Shown in pieces: positions 23,542 to 34,957 of a stretch of 64,000 nucleotides of DNA; the stretch's first letter is position 1, and each line of letters starts with the position of its first letter. Location of the stretch: positions 29,308,838 through 29,372,837 of the forward strand of contig NC_081542.1 in assembly GCF_901000735.1 (NCBI RefSeq), written 5' to 3'. The translations under genes were made by a program, and so were the position numbers. Origin of the DNA: Corylus avellana (taxonomy: Eukaryota > Streptophyta > Magnoliopsida > Fagales > Betulaceae). The notes under the pieces were generated by a model that was given only the letters and a program-made list of their open reading frames with translations, did no database searches and was not told the origin of the DNA.

Positions 23542-24803
23542 TGATAAGCGCCAATGTTGCACATTCAAGCCCCTTAATTTACATATGTTAATTCCTTAGC
23601 ATTGTTATTTGTTTTTTTTTTGTGTCTCAGGTCTCATTTGACAAACCATTGCAAATTGGGCTTAAAAGGACAACAAGTTGAGCATTCTGGATCTAGGATC
23701 GATCGCAGCACTCCTGGGATCGAGCGCAGGTACGATCGAGCGTCTACGACCAGGGATCGAGTACATGCTTGCGCTTTTGCGCACAATAGTTAAGCTCGAG
23801 GGCACAAGACCTCGGATCAAGCGCACTCGGGCGTGTACAACACGGCAATAATCCTTTTCCATCATGGACTTGGTTTTCAGTCTCCCAATTGGACTGGGAG
23901 ACTGACCTCCGATTTTCTGAGGATTTCTAAGGTTTTAGGGTTTTCCAAATCCCTATAAATAGGGCTCTAAACATTGTAAATAGACACACTACTTTCTAGA
24001 GGCAAATTCAATAAAAATTGTCTTTGGAGCTTAGAGGATCATGAGCAGCTAAACCCAATTGTGGGGTATTGATGTAACCCTTTCCAAGCACCATGGTTTG
24101 ATTGTATTTAATTTCTGGCTTTTCAATTTATGCATGTTGATTATATAACTCTGAGGATTGCTACAATTGATTTTTGTTCTTCATAGTAAATGCAATTGTT
24201 CTTTAATTTCAATTCAATATTAGTAAAATTCTCATCTTGTCTTAGAAATTATTTTACTATTATTGAACTCAAATCATTCTTATTTTCTGTGATTATAAGA
24301 ATGATGGTTATACAATGGTTCTTAATTGGCATGCAATCAATAGGGTTAGATAGATCATACCTAGGAAAGACGGATCGTACTACACCCTAGTTTAGAGTAA
24401 TTTAGATAGACGATCCGTGCCAACCGAAGATGGGTTATGCTATTCCATTGATTGTATGAAATTATTTTCATATGCTTTATTGTTTAAATTATAACATGCA
24501 TAGAATAAATTGATATAATTAATTATGGTTAACCATTGCTGTGCAGATCATGGTGAAATCAATACCCTACTCTCTCTCATATATTCACTCCCTTTATTTC
24601 CATTTATTTTATGCACTTTACGTTCAAACACAACAAATCATTCTCTTTTTAATTAAGTTAATTTTAATCTTTCAAATTTTGATAATAAAACCCTGCAGTC
24701 CTTGAGGTTTGACACCCTTAATATAGTCGTATCCTACAAAGATTCGTCCTATTGCAAGTGGTTATTTTTAATTGATATTTTTGGTCACAAAAATACCACA
24801 TCA
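23542..24803 (+). repeat. LTR C (1,262 bp)
   Basis: TGATAAGCGCC at the start, ACCACATCA at the end, PBS just beyond. TATA box CCCTATAAATAGG at 23951-23963. The U3 carries GATCGATCGC-type words at 23697, 23718, 23734, 23755 and 23815. The 3' spacer and terminal PPT expected before it are deleted: the sequence jumps from the internal motif pair straight to the LTR. Confidence 0.75.
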
Positions 24804-24808
24804 ATTTT

Positions 24809-24826
24809 TGGCACCGTTGCCAGGGA
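24809..24826 (+). other. Primer-binding site C
   Basis: TGGCACCGTTGCCAGGGA, five bases after LTR C. It differs slightly from the TGGCGCC sites of the minus-strand elements. Confidence 0.75.
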
Positions 24827-24959
24827 CTGCTTAACAGTTTCATTATCTAAATTTAAGGATTGATTTTAGCTTAATAAATTATTTTTTTGTTGCTAATTTT
24901 AATCCTGTTTGTTTTTTAATTTTTTTTAGAATTTGCAAACAGGTCTGTAAGCTGCCTTC

Positions 24960-25110
24960 TCTGTGACTGCGATAGAGCGCAGACCGCGTGTGATCGAGCG
25001 CACAAACACACTCCAGCAAGAACCAAGCCAGCAGCGCTCGAGCCCTCGCCTCTTGTGCTCGCACCCATCTGCAGCAGTACGCTCGAGCACACCCTGCCGT
25101 GCGATCGAGC
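24960..25110 (+). repeat. CG-word cluster between PBS and gag
   Basis: Repeated GATCGAGCGCAC and CTCGAGC-type words: GATAGAGCGC, GATCGAGCGC twice, GCTCGAG twice. They lie in the leader before gag. Confidence 0.6.
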
Positions 25111-25226
25111 GCACTTGCAGCAACTTGCATCCAGAAACCTGAGTGCATCTAAGGCCGTTTGTGAGCTTTGTTTGTTTTTTGTTTCAGATTATTTTGTTTC
25201 TGTTCTTTTAAATTTCTGTTTAGTTT

Positions 25227-26617
25227 ATGCTAGGTCGTCATTCTTTGTCTTTTCCATTAATTTCTTACGACCTTGAAATTGAACGCACTCTTAGACAAAT
25301 TAGATCCCAAAGGACCCCTAATTTGCTAGAAGAGCGTTCCACTGAGACCATGGGAGATGGTAACCACGTAGCTTTGCAAGATCATTATCTTCCTACCACT
25401 TACACTACTCTCATATGTCTCCGGTTGCTGGAAATTACGGCAACCCATTATGAAATTAAGCCTAGCACTATACAAAGCTTACCTTCTTTCCTAAGGCCTA
25501 GCACTGAAAATCCTTAAGACTTCCTCAGTGATTTCGAAGCAATTTGTGATACCACTAAAATGAATGGATTCACTGAGGATGCCCTAAGGATGCGTCTTTT
25601 TCCTTTCTCCCTCAAGGAAAAAGCCAAACATTGGTTCCAGTCCTTAACACCCAACTCTATCACTTCTTGGGCTCAATTGCAACAAGAATTTTTTAAGAAG
25701 TACTTTCCCATAGGAATGACCAATGACACTAGGAGAGCTATCACTAGTTTCTTCCAATATGAGGGAGAAGATTTCCATGAGACTTGGGATAGGCTATAGA
25801 GCTTGCTTCGATCATGTCCACTCCACGCTGTCCCAAAATGGCAGCTTGTGCAGGGTTTCTATGATGGCCTGACCGAGTCCAATAGAAAAATGGTGGATGC
25901 ATCATGTGGGGGAACTTTCATGTTAAAAAGTGAAGATGAAGCATGGGCTATGTTTGAAAATTTGAGTAACAATTCTCTTTAGCAGGTTTCCACCATACGA
26001 AGGGCACCAGCATCTAAAGCAATCAAGACAGAGAGTTTGTATGAAGCAGGCTATCCCCTGAATATGGCTAACCAAGTAGTTGAGGGTATCACCAAGAAGC
26101 TAGACCAATGGATGATTGCTGGTTTTGCTCCTAATGCTGCTCACACACACACACTACCTGAACCATGTTCATTCTGTTCCAGTCCTATGCATCATGTAAA
26201 TAACTGCCCTGTTACTGGAAATTATACTGATATTGCTAATGAGCAGGTGAATGCAGCTTTCTCCAGACCGGGTAATGATTCGTACTGCAATACTTACAAC
26301 CCAGGGTGGAGAAATCATCCAAATTTCTCATGGAAGAATCCTAATTCAGGCAACTCAGCCCTAGGGCCACACAATCAAGCTCAATCCAACGGGCAGCCCT
26401 ATCAACCTCATTCCACTTACCGGCTTCCACAGCATCAATACCAGGCCGCAGAGTCTAATCTTGAGGACCGGGTGCTCAAAATAATGAGTGAGCTGGTAGG
26501 CGAGATAAAGCAGACAGTCAAATCTCAGGAGGAAATAGTCAACTCACACTCCCAATCCATTGCCAAGCTAGAAGCTCAAGTTGGCCAACTTATTCCCAAG
26601 AAAGTTGAGAGAAAGAT
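25227..26617 (+). pseudogene. Gypsy gag with three in-frame stops
   Basis: One reading frame of about 460 codons from 25227 with no frameshift. Three stop codons lie at 25515, 25797 and 25983. The retrotransposon gag/capsid domain is clear: LSDFEAICDTTKMNGFTEDA, LRMRLFPFSLKEKAKHWFQS, and WAQLQQEFFKKYFP. A CX2CX4HX4C knuckle (CSFCSSPMHHVNNC) follows at about 26170. The tail carries SQSIAKLEAQVGQLIPKK. Two stops read as Gln CAG changed to TAG. The frame ends where LTR D begins, so protease and pol are missing. Confidence 0.82.
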
Positions 26618-27040
26618 TGTGAAGTACAAAAATATTCATATTTTAGCCCTTAACTTATATTTGTTAATTCCTTAGTTTTGTTAGTTTATGCTATTTTAGT
26701 TCTTTTATGTGTTTTCTATGTTTTTGTAGGCTTTTGGAAGAAAATGAAGCAATTCTTGAAGTATCTAGCTTAAAGGGCAAATTCAGGAAAAGCTAAAGGC
26801 TATGGTAGTGCAATCGATCACAGGGGACCAAGAAATAGCCTTGATCGCATCTGTGATCGAGCGCCCAACACCAGAGATCGATCGCAGTCCTACGATCGTG
26901 CGCACACGGTATGCGATCAAAGCGCACCCGTGCGTGAAGAGCAAGTCAGCTGCAACCTTATTTTGGAAAGTGTCTTATTTTAGGGTTTTGAAGTCTTATG
27001 CGAACTATGGCTCAAACCCTACGATTTTTAGGGTTTCTAG
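26618..27040 (+). repeat. LTR D, 5' part
   Basis: TGTGAAGTACAAAAATATTC aligns base for base with the start of the LTR at 38553. It carries a cluster of GATCGATCGC-like words at about 26812-26935, and is broken by the gap just before the expected TATA box. Confidence 0.7.
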
Positions 27041-27140
27041 NNNNNNNNNNNNNNNNNNNNNNNNNNNNNNNNNNNNNNNNNNNNNNNNNNNNNNNNNNNN
27101 NNNNNNNNNNNNNNNNNNNNNNNNNNNNNNNNNNNNNNNN
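27041..27140. other. Assembly gap (100 N)
   Basis: Falls inside LTR D. Confidence 0.99.
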
Positions 27141-27509
27141 TGGGATAGTGTTTTTGTTAGCTGTTCCGTGATCTTAGTGGCCTAAAATCAGGGGATAAGG
27201 ATTATATCCTTTGCACGGTGTTGAGGTAGAATGCCCAAGTTAGACTCAGTCACTTACATCAGATTTGAAGCCAACTTACGTATCCTGATCGATCTAGACA
27301 ACCTGAATAGCTGAGGATTGGTCATATCTCTATGATGGGGTGACTAATATGCCCTCAGTTTGACTATCTTGGCCCATGCGTAGTGCCTCAAGCTAGGAGC
27401 CTAAAACCTCCTCGGGCTAAACCAACTGAAGGCTCGGCAGCCCCACCTATTCACGAAGTCTCGGGCTTAGGGCCCGCTGGGACTTATGGGATTGATCCGT
27501 GACCTAATA
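27141..27509 (-). repeat. Possible 3' LTR part of the Tat element
   Basis: Placed by a candidate PPT at 27510-27523 (minus strand AATTGGGGGGTAAC). The LTR edge is not a clear TG, so the boundary is uncertain. Confidence 0.35.
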
Positions 27510-27523
27510 GTTACCCCCCAATT

Positions 27524-28274
27524 TCCTGGTCTGGATGACTGGAAATTTTTGTGTTTTCTAGGAATGGATCGGTCTCCTGATGTCCGACTCCTGATAGCCG
27601 TGTGTCCGAGGCTTCCAAAGGGGAAAACCCTAACTCAAATTCTGGGTTTTGGCGGGAAAACTCCCGCTAATTCTCTGCCAAGACGTTTGATATACCCGAA
27701 TGGCGGTCAGTTCGTCTGCCTGTCAATTTGAATGGCTGACTATGTGTCCACGTGTCGGCCTCGGTATGGTCGTTCGTGCATCATCATTACAGGTGATAGG
27801 ACGCGTCTGCTACGGCATTTAATGCACACGTTTCCCAGGTGTCTTTTAGGGTTCCAATGTGCGGATGTCTTTTCGTTTCCTCAGACTCCTTCGTCTTCTC
27901 AGACTCTTCAGTTTTTCAGACTGCCTATATGAAGGTTTGCAGTTGCTTCTTCTCTCATTTAGGATACCATTCTCATGTGTAAAGCTCTGCAATCTTTTCA
28001 AGCCTCCTAATTGGCTTGCTTTCATTCTGATTTTTCCTTTCAGTATTTCTTTCTTCGGGTAGTATTCTTCAGGGTTTCGATCAATCGAACTCTTTCTCTT
28101 CCTTCCCGCGAGCCATTTGTGCATCCTGACAGTCCAGTACTTAAATATTTGGATCTGTTAATACCATTTATTGAACCTGTAGTTGACTATCTTCGACTGT
28201 CGGTGACTCATTTTCTGATATACAACTCTTTTCCTGGTATTCCTCAATCTTTATACCCGGAGTTTCTCTTCCTC
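27524..28274 (+). promoter_or_regulatory. Promoter-like region before the antisense ORF
   Basis: Contains CACGTGTCGGCC and GGCATTTAATGC, then CCTATATGAAGG near 27925, then a CT-rich leader up to the ATG at 28275. The order of elements is that of a plant promoter on the plus strand, opposite to pol. Activity is inferred. Confidence 0.4.
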
Positions 28275-30800
28275 ATGGGTGACAGCGAAGGTTCTGGCTC
28301 GGATGGCGGGGGTTCCTACCCTGCTATGTGGAAGGCCGCCTTATCATCGAAGGATGAAAGGCAGGTCAGGTTGGATTGCTACATACCGAAGTCGGTGTCG
28401 CTTCGGTTTGACGATGAGCAACAAGGCGCCATAGTGAGTTCCGAGGAGCACGAAGTCTGTTTGTACGAGGAGATGTTCCGTGCTGGCCTCAGACTTCCTT
28501 TCCCGAGGCTTGTCCGAGAGTTATTGAGCTATTTAAATGTGGCTCCAGACCAACTTGTCCCCAACGCCTGGAGGATCTTCTTTGGCTGCGTAATCCTGTG
28601 ACCACTTGCCCTGGGGGAAGGGAAATCCCTGACCATCAGGAAATTTTCGTCGGCGTATAGGTTCTCTAAGAACCCAAAAACTAAGGTGATCTTCAACTTC
28701 CAAGCCCGGAAGGGCAAACTTGTGCTGTTCGAGAAAACTCTTACAAGCAACCGAGCATGGAGGAAAAATATTTATTTGCTCGGGGGCCATGAGAGTTCGC
28801 TCCTTTGGAAAAGGTGGAAGGCCCAAGATTTCCTCGGGAAACAAGTTTTCCTGTGGATGATGCTAGCTTTAAGCCGGTGTTGTATTTAGAGGAAGACCTC
28901 AGAGTGAATGCGGTTATAGCTTTGGCTTGAAGGCACAAGGACTCCGTTTTGTTTAAGAACTTGGTCACCTCAGTCAAGTTGAAGCATCATCTGTATACAC
29001 CCGGGCCCCTTCTTGGTAAATTCTGGAACCCGATAACTGCTTTGCTGAAATTGCAACGAGACCCCGACCGGTTGGGGAAGAGTTGGTCGCAAAGCTGGTG
29101 AAGTGGACGCCTAAGAAGAAGCATCTGAGAAACGATCCTTCGAAGACTCCTGCTGTGGAGCCTGAAGGTTTGGAGGCGGTGTAGCCATCACTTAAGAAAG
29201 CCAAAGTGACCCCGCCAACGGGATCACCCAATGCTATCGATGTTGGCAAACAGAGGGCTGCCCAACTCTTGGCGGCTCAGAGGAAAGAAGGCTTCAAGCT
29301 GTTCATCCATCCGGCCAGCGCATACCGCTGGCTTGCTCTTAGGGTTCCACTGGGGATTTCCCCGGCTGATCCTACCAATGCGCCAACTCCTATAATTCCT
29401 ATGGACTCAATCACTCCAGTCCATTCTAGCCCCAACATTAATCGCATCTTGTAGGAGGTTGCGATGGAGGTGTACTCAGACTCCTCGGTTGGGATGAGAA
29501 AGAGACACCCCAGCCTATGATTCCTGTAACCGAGTAGGTGCGACCGTCGGTTACTGAGGCAAAGGAGGTGCAAGCTGATGCCAGTTCACAAGCGCCTTAT
29601 CCAAGCACCTCTCGGGCTGTAAACGCTCATGATGCCCAGGAGTTCAGAGTTGAAAGTGGCCGTGCTACAGACTATTCTCGGGTACAACCCCCCAGTGTTG
29701 ATTGGTCGGTAGGCCACCCTCATACCAATCTCGAGGGTGACCTTTTGGGAAACCCTTTCTCTGCACTGGTGGCTCTGGTGCCCCATGACCAATTGTCAGG
29801 GTAACGGGATCACTCAGCTCGGGGAATGATGGAATCAAGCCTCTTTTATCAGTTTGTCGTAAGTACCTTAGACTTTTGTTTTTGTTTTGTTCTGTCCATA
29901 TACTAATCCTTTTTCTATTTCAGAGCATTATAAGGTCGATGTTACTCTACTGCGATTTCATGAAACCTGTGCAAAATTCTGCCAAGGAATCCGAGAATTT
30001 GAAAACTGAATTTTCTCAGATGAAACAAAAATTATCGGAATCCGAGGCTGAAAATACCAGACTACTGTTGGCTGAGGAGCTGTTGGCTGTTGGTCAGTAG
30101 TAGTCTTTAATTTTGACCGAAGCTGCCAAGGCCCAAGCTGGTCGGGCTACTATTGACAAAAAATTCTCAGCTCTGACTACAAAGGCAGAGGCTCTTCGGG
30201 CTAACAACAATCGCCTTCTCGAAGAAAATTCTAAGATGAAGGAAGATCAAAACCTGCTCGAAGAGAGATTGGCCGAGGTTCTGAAGCATGTTAGAGAAGT
30301 TCAGGCCGAGATAGACATTTAGAGACCATTGGTAGTGGAGGCTCGCTCGGCCCAAACAGTGGCCGATGAGAGAAAAACTTTTTCAAGGATAAGTTTAGGA
30401 AGTCTGAGTTTCGGCTGGAGGAGGCCGACAACCGAGCTTGAAAATATGAGAAGCAACTATTGTATGCCGCCTGGACTCGCGACAACGCATGGTTGGATGG
30501 GATTACCTTCGGGTTTGAGACCTTCCGAGCTTGGGCTTAGGATCCTTCCTGTTTTATCGACCTTAATAAGGTGGAAGCTGATGAGCTACCATTTACCGAT
30601 GAGGCCTTGGAAAAAGTTATTGCTCTCGATCAGGAGCAGATGCCTGATGCTAAAGGGATCTTTGAATTCGGCTCCAATCCTGAGGAAAGTTAGCCTTTAT
30701 GTGATAATCAAGCCGTGGATCCTCAGGCCCCTGCTGGTGCTTTTGTCGCTGTTGAGGTCTCCAAGCCAACCAACCCAAAGGGGGTTTATTTTGTAATTTT
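28275..30800 (+). pseudogene. Tat extra ORF (putative gypsy-type transposon domain)
   Basis: Starts MGDSEGSGSDGGG. The conserved N-terminal domain found in plant 'putative gypsy type transposon' proteins follows: EEHEVCLYEEMFRAGLRLPF, RELLSYLNVAPDQLVPNAWR, ALGEGKSLTIRKF. A TGA at about 28599 replaces Trp. The frame then shifts to NFQARKGKLV and is broken further. From about 29950 a heptad-rich coiled-coil tail is readable (SENLKTEFSQMKQKLSESEA; LRANNNRLLEENSKMKEDQ). The function of this protein in Tat elements is unknown. It is convergent with pol, separated by the tandem array. Confidence 0.72.
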
Positions 30801-30954
30801 CAGCTGTTTGTCATATATCCTCTTTTCTTAATGAAATAGACAATTGATCATTTTCTCTAATCAAACGATATTCTGAACTCGCCTCTTTACCCTTAAATTT
30901 TAACTTTTCTTGGAAATCGAAATCTATCCAAGGAGTTGTATAATATTTTCAAAA

Positions 30955-31745
30955 ATCCTCCTCGGAAACCTATCTGAGGGGTGAGGTGAGTTAGTCAATT
31001 ACACTCGGAAACTTGCTCGAGGAGAGAGTTGAGAAACGAATATGTCCCCTCGAACACTTGTCCGAGGAGAGAAGTGACTTTTTATTCACTCTACTCTCGG
31101 AAACCTGTCCGAGGAGAGAGTTGAGAGGCAAATCTAACTGTCCTCGGGAACCTGCCTGAGAAGCGAGTTAGGTGAGTTATAGTCATTTCAACTCTCCCTC
31201 AACTGCTCTTGAAAACCTGTCCGAGGAGAGAGTTGAGAGGCGAATGTAACTATCCTCTGGAACCTGCCCGAGAAGCGAGTTAGGTGAGCTATAGTCTCTT
31301 CGACTGTCTCCCTCAACTACTCTCAAAACCCTGTCTGAGGAGAAATTTGAGAGGCGAATCTAACTGTCCTCGGGAACCTGCCCGAGAAGCAAGTTAGGTG
31401 AGTTATAGTCTCTTCGACTGTCCCCCTCAACTACTCTCTAAAACCTGTCCGAGGAGAGAGTTGAGAGGCGAATCTAATTGTCCTCGGGAACCTGCCCGAG
31501 AAGCGAGTTAGGTGAGTTATAGTCTCTTCGACTGTCTCCCTCAACTACTCTCGGAAACCTGTCCGAGGAGAGAGTTGAGAGGCGAATCTAACTGTCCTCA
31601 GGAACCTGCCCGAGAAGCGAGTTAGGTGAGTTATAGTCTCTTCGACTGTCTCCCTCAACTACTCTCGAAAACCTATCCGAGGAGAGAATTGAGAGGCGAA
31701 TCTAACTGTCCTCGGGAACCTGCCTGAGAAGCGAGTTAGGTGAAT
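30955..31745. repeat. Tandem array, about 114-bp unit
   Basis: GAGTTGAGAGGCGAAT-like markers lie at about 31119, 31230, 31345, 31459, 31573 and 31687, giving spacings of 111-115 bp. Each unit has CTGTCCGAGGAGAGAG and CCTGCCCGAGAAGCGAG. It lies between pol and the antisense ORF, where Tat elements are known to carry variable tandem repeats. Confidence 0.9.
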
Positions 31746-31844
31746 GAAACACCTTGATTATTGTAACCTTAGGACTTTTATTTGATAAAACATAACATAG
31801 CAAAAAATAAAATAACAATAAATCTCCTTAAAAGAAATTACAAT

Positions 31845-33140
31845 TTAAACAAAGTACTTTCTGAGATGCTCTGCGTTCCATGGTCGGGGAAGTATCTTTC
31901 CCTCGGAATCTTCAAGGTAATAAGCTCCCATTCTTCGGTTGTCAATTACCCTGTAGGGTCCTTCCCAACTGGGAGCGAACTTGCCCTCGGTTGGGTCCTT
32001 AGTGGCTATGGTAACCTTTCGTAATACCAAATCTCCAACTTGGAAGCTTCGGTGCCTAACCTTCTTGTTGAAATACCGAGCTACTCTTTCTTGATATGCT
32101 GACATAGATACTTGAGCTTGATCTCGCTTCTCCTGCAGCAAATCCAGATGTAGAAATAGGCCTTTGTCATTACTCTCAAGTCGGAAAATCTCTACTCGGA
32201 AGCTGCCTGAGCCTACTTCCGCAGGTATGACTGCCTCAGACCCAAAGGCCAGTGCATAGGGGGTTTCTTCGGTTAGAGTTATCCTCATAGTCCGATATGC
32301 CCATAGGACTTCCAGGATATCTTCTGCCCAATCTCCTTTTCGGTCACCAAGCTTCTTCTTCAAAAGTTTGAAGATTGATTTGTTAGTAATCTCCACTTGT
32401 CCATTTGCTTGGGGATGACCGGGGGACGAGAAATAATTTCTTATATGGAGTTTAGCACACTATTCTTTGAATGAATCTCAATCGAATTGCTTTCCATTGT
32501 CCGTGATGAACGCATGTGGAATGCCGTACCGGCAGATGACATTCTTCTATAAGAATTTCTCTATGCTTTTGGCTGTTATGTTTACTAGGGCTTCTACTTC
32601 CACCCACTTCATAAAATAATCCACTGCCATTACTGCAAATCGAACACCCCCTTACCACGAGGTAGCAATCCCACTATATTTACCCCCCATTGCGAGAAGG
32701 GCCATGGTGAAAAGATTGAGCTTAACTCCTTGGGGGGTTGCTTGTTGATATTGGCAAAAAGTTGGCACTTGTCGTAATGTCTGACCATTTCCACCGAGTC
32801 CTTAGTCATATTGGGCCAGTAGAAGCCTGCCCGAACTGCCTTATGCGCCAACATTCTTGAACCTGAATGATTCCCACAAATGCCTTCGTGAATTTCACGA
32901 AGTACATAATTACCTTCTTCTCAGGAAATGCATTTGAGAAGTTGCAGCATGAAACCTTGTTTGTACAAGGTTCCATGCACCATTGTAAATCTGGCAGCCT
33001 TTTTTCTCAGCTGGATAAGTGCTTTTTTTTTCATCTGGGAGAATCCCTTTTTCCAGATACTCAACCACTTCCTTCTGCCAGTCTGGCACTATTTTTGCTG
33101 TCAAGACAAAAACTTCCTCGGTTATTGTAGATCGGGCCAA
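31845..33140 (-). pseudogene. Tat integrase
   Basis: The N-terminal zinc-binding region is near 32900-32760 (HEGICGNHSGSRMLAHKA, YWPNMTKDS). The first Cys of the usual CDKCQ is Tyr. Core: the first catalytic Asp is replaced (QWGVNIVG in place of WGxDIVG). The second is present in FITDNGKQFD, and Glu in NGQVEITN. The C-terminal half (31845-32396) is open and includes WEGPYRVIDNRRMGAYYLED. Several stops break the 32400-32860 stretch. Confidence 0.85.
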
Positions 33141-33143
33141 GGT

Positions 33144-33600
33144 CTAAGTTTCCTCTTCAGATTCCCTTACATTCTCCTCGGTTGATGCAATCCGAGCAAG
33201 ATGGTTGGTTTTCTCGTTTTCTTCCCTTGGGATTTTCACAATGTAAAACTTTTTGAAAGAGCTCTGCATGTCTTGCACCTTTGTCAAGTATAGCTTCATT
33301 TTATTTCCTTTTGCTTCAAATTCCCCTTGGATGTGCCCAATAATCACTTGAGAATCGCTTTGTACCTCTATGAATTCGGCTCACATTTCTCGAGCTAGGC
33401 TTAGTCCAGCTATCACAGCCACATACTCGGCTTCATTATTGGTAGTTTTGAATTCCAACCTTATGGAACAATGCAGCTTTTCCCTTTCTGGGGTGATGAG
33501 TACTACCCCAGCTCCACTGTTTCTTCTTGTGGACGATCCATCCACATAAACTACCCAAGTTTCATCCTTTGGCCATTGTGTAACATCTGGTAAGTTTGTA
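33144..33600 (-). pseudogene. Second (plant-acquired) RNase H of Tat
   Basis: Minus strand reads WVVYVDGSSTRRNSGAGVVL, then EFKTTNNEAEYVAVIAGLSL, then VQSDSQVIIGHIQGEF and IPREENEKTNHLARIAS. This gives the D-E-D catalytic pattern of RNase H. One in-frame stop follows LAREM. Its place between the first RNase H and integrase marks the Tat lineage. Confidence 0.85.
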
Positions 33601-33644
33601 AACTCTGCCAGAAAGTCTGCTAACGCCTGACCCTTGATGGAGTT

Positions 33645-34013
33645 TCAAAGAATGAACTCTATATCAAACTCTCCAAGCTCAATTGCCCAACTAGCCAGTC
33701 TTCCGGATAAATCCACCTTGCAAAGTACCTTCCTGAGAGGGAATTCAGTAAGCACTCTTATCATGTGAGCTTGAAAATACGGCCAAAGTTTTCTCGTGGC
33801 AATGGTTAGAGCGAAGGCCAGCTTCTCCATTTGGGGATACCTTTCCTCGGCCCTTTTCAAGCTTCGGCAGATGAAGTATACCGGTTTCTGCACCCCCTCT
33901 TCTCGTATAAGGGCGTCACTAACTGCTGTTGGAGAGACTGCCATGTATAAATACAACACTTCTCCTGGGACTGTTTGGCTTAGCAAAGGTGCACTAGCTA
34001 AATATTTCTTCAA
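33645..34013 (-). pseudogene. Tat RNase H (first domain)
   Basis: Readable text includes ALIREEGVQKPVYFICRSLK, RYPQMEKLAFALTIATRKLW and SGRLASWAIELGEFDIEF, typical of the gypsy RT-linked RNase H. Open across 122 codons. Confidence 0.85.
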
Positions 34014-34109
34014 TGCTCCAAAGCCTTCCTCGCACTCCTCAGACCATTCAAAGGCCTTCCGGAGGATTTTGAAGAATGGTAGACACTTATCGATGGACCG
34101 AGAGATAAA

Positions 34110-34942
34110 TCAATTAAGTGCTGCTATTCTTCCCGTCAATTGTTGGAGTTGTTTTGTATTCTTCTGAGACTGCATATCCAAAACTGGTTGGATCTTCTCT
34201 AGGTTGGCTTCAATTCCTCGGTTTGACACCATATAGCCAAGGAATTTTCCTAAGGATACTCCGAACGCACACTTTGCAGGATTCAGCTTTATCCTATACT
34301 TTTTCAATGTTTCAAACGTTTCATGTAGGTCAGCTGTATGGTGCTGTGGCAATGTGCTTTTAACTAGCATGTCATCTACGTACACTTCTATGTTTCACCC
34401 GATCTACTCTTGGAACATCTTGTTCACTAATCTCTGGTATGTTGCCCCTGCATTTTTTAGACCGAAAGGCATGACCTTATAGTAGTACAAGCCTCAGTCA
34501 GTAATGAAGGCAGTTTTTTCTCTATCTTCAGGGTGCATGTAGATCTGGTTGTAACCAGAAAAAGCATCCATAAAACTGAGAAAGCCGTACCCAGATGTTG
34601 AATCGACCAGGGCATCATTGCAGGGGAGAGGAAAGCTATCTTTCAGACAAGCTTTGTTGAGGTCGTAAAGTCTACACACATTCTCCATTTTCCATTGGAC
34701 TTTTTAACCAATACTACATTGGCTAACCAGTCGAGATAGTGTACTTCTTCAATAAACCGAGCTCTGAGCAACTTCTCTACTTCTTCAGCTATTGCCATGT
34801 TTCGCTCAGGAGCAAACTTCCTTCTTTTTTGTTTTACTAGTTTTACACTGGGATCCACGTTGAGCTGGTGGAGTATCTCTTCAGAGCTGATACCAAGTAT
34901 GTCTTCATGTGTCCATGCAAACACCTCCAAATTTGCCTTCAA
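34110..34942 (-). pseudogene. Tat reverse transcriptase
   Basis: Ordered blocks are WLANVVLVKKSNGKWRMCVD; a frameshift near 34690; DLNKACLKDSFPLP; FLSFMDAFSGYNQI; GLYYYKVMPFGLKNAGATYQ; and the active site YVDDMLVKS near 34380. FLGYMVSNRGIEAN follows. Stops lie near 34430-34500. The catalytic DD pair is intact but the frame is not. Confidence 0.88.
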
Positions 34943-34957
34943 AAAAGTGATGAGGCC

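Noticed and set aside
30955..31745. CRISPR-like look of regular repeats
   Set aside because: A plant nuclear genome, units are contiguous with no unique spacers, and the array sits in a Tat element.
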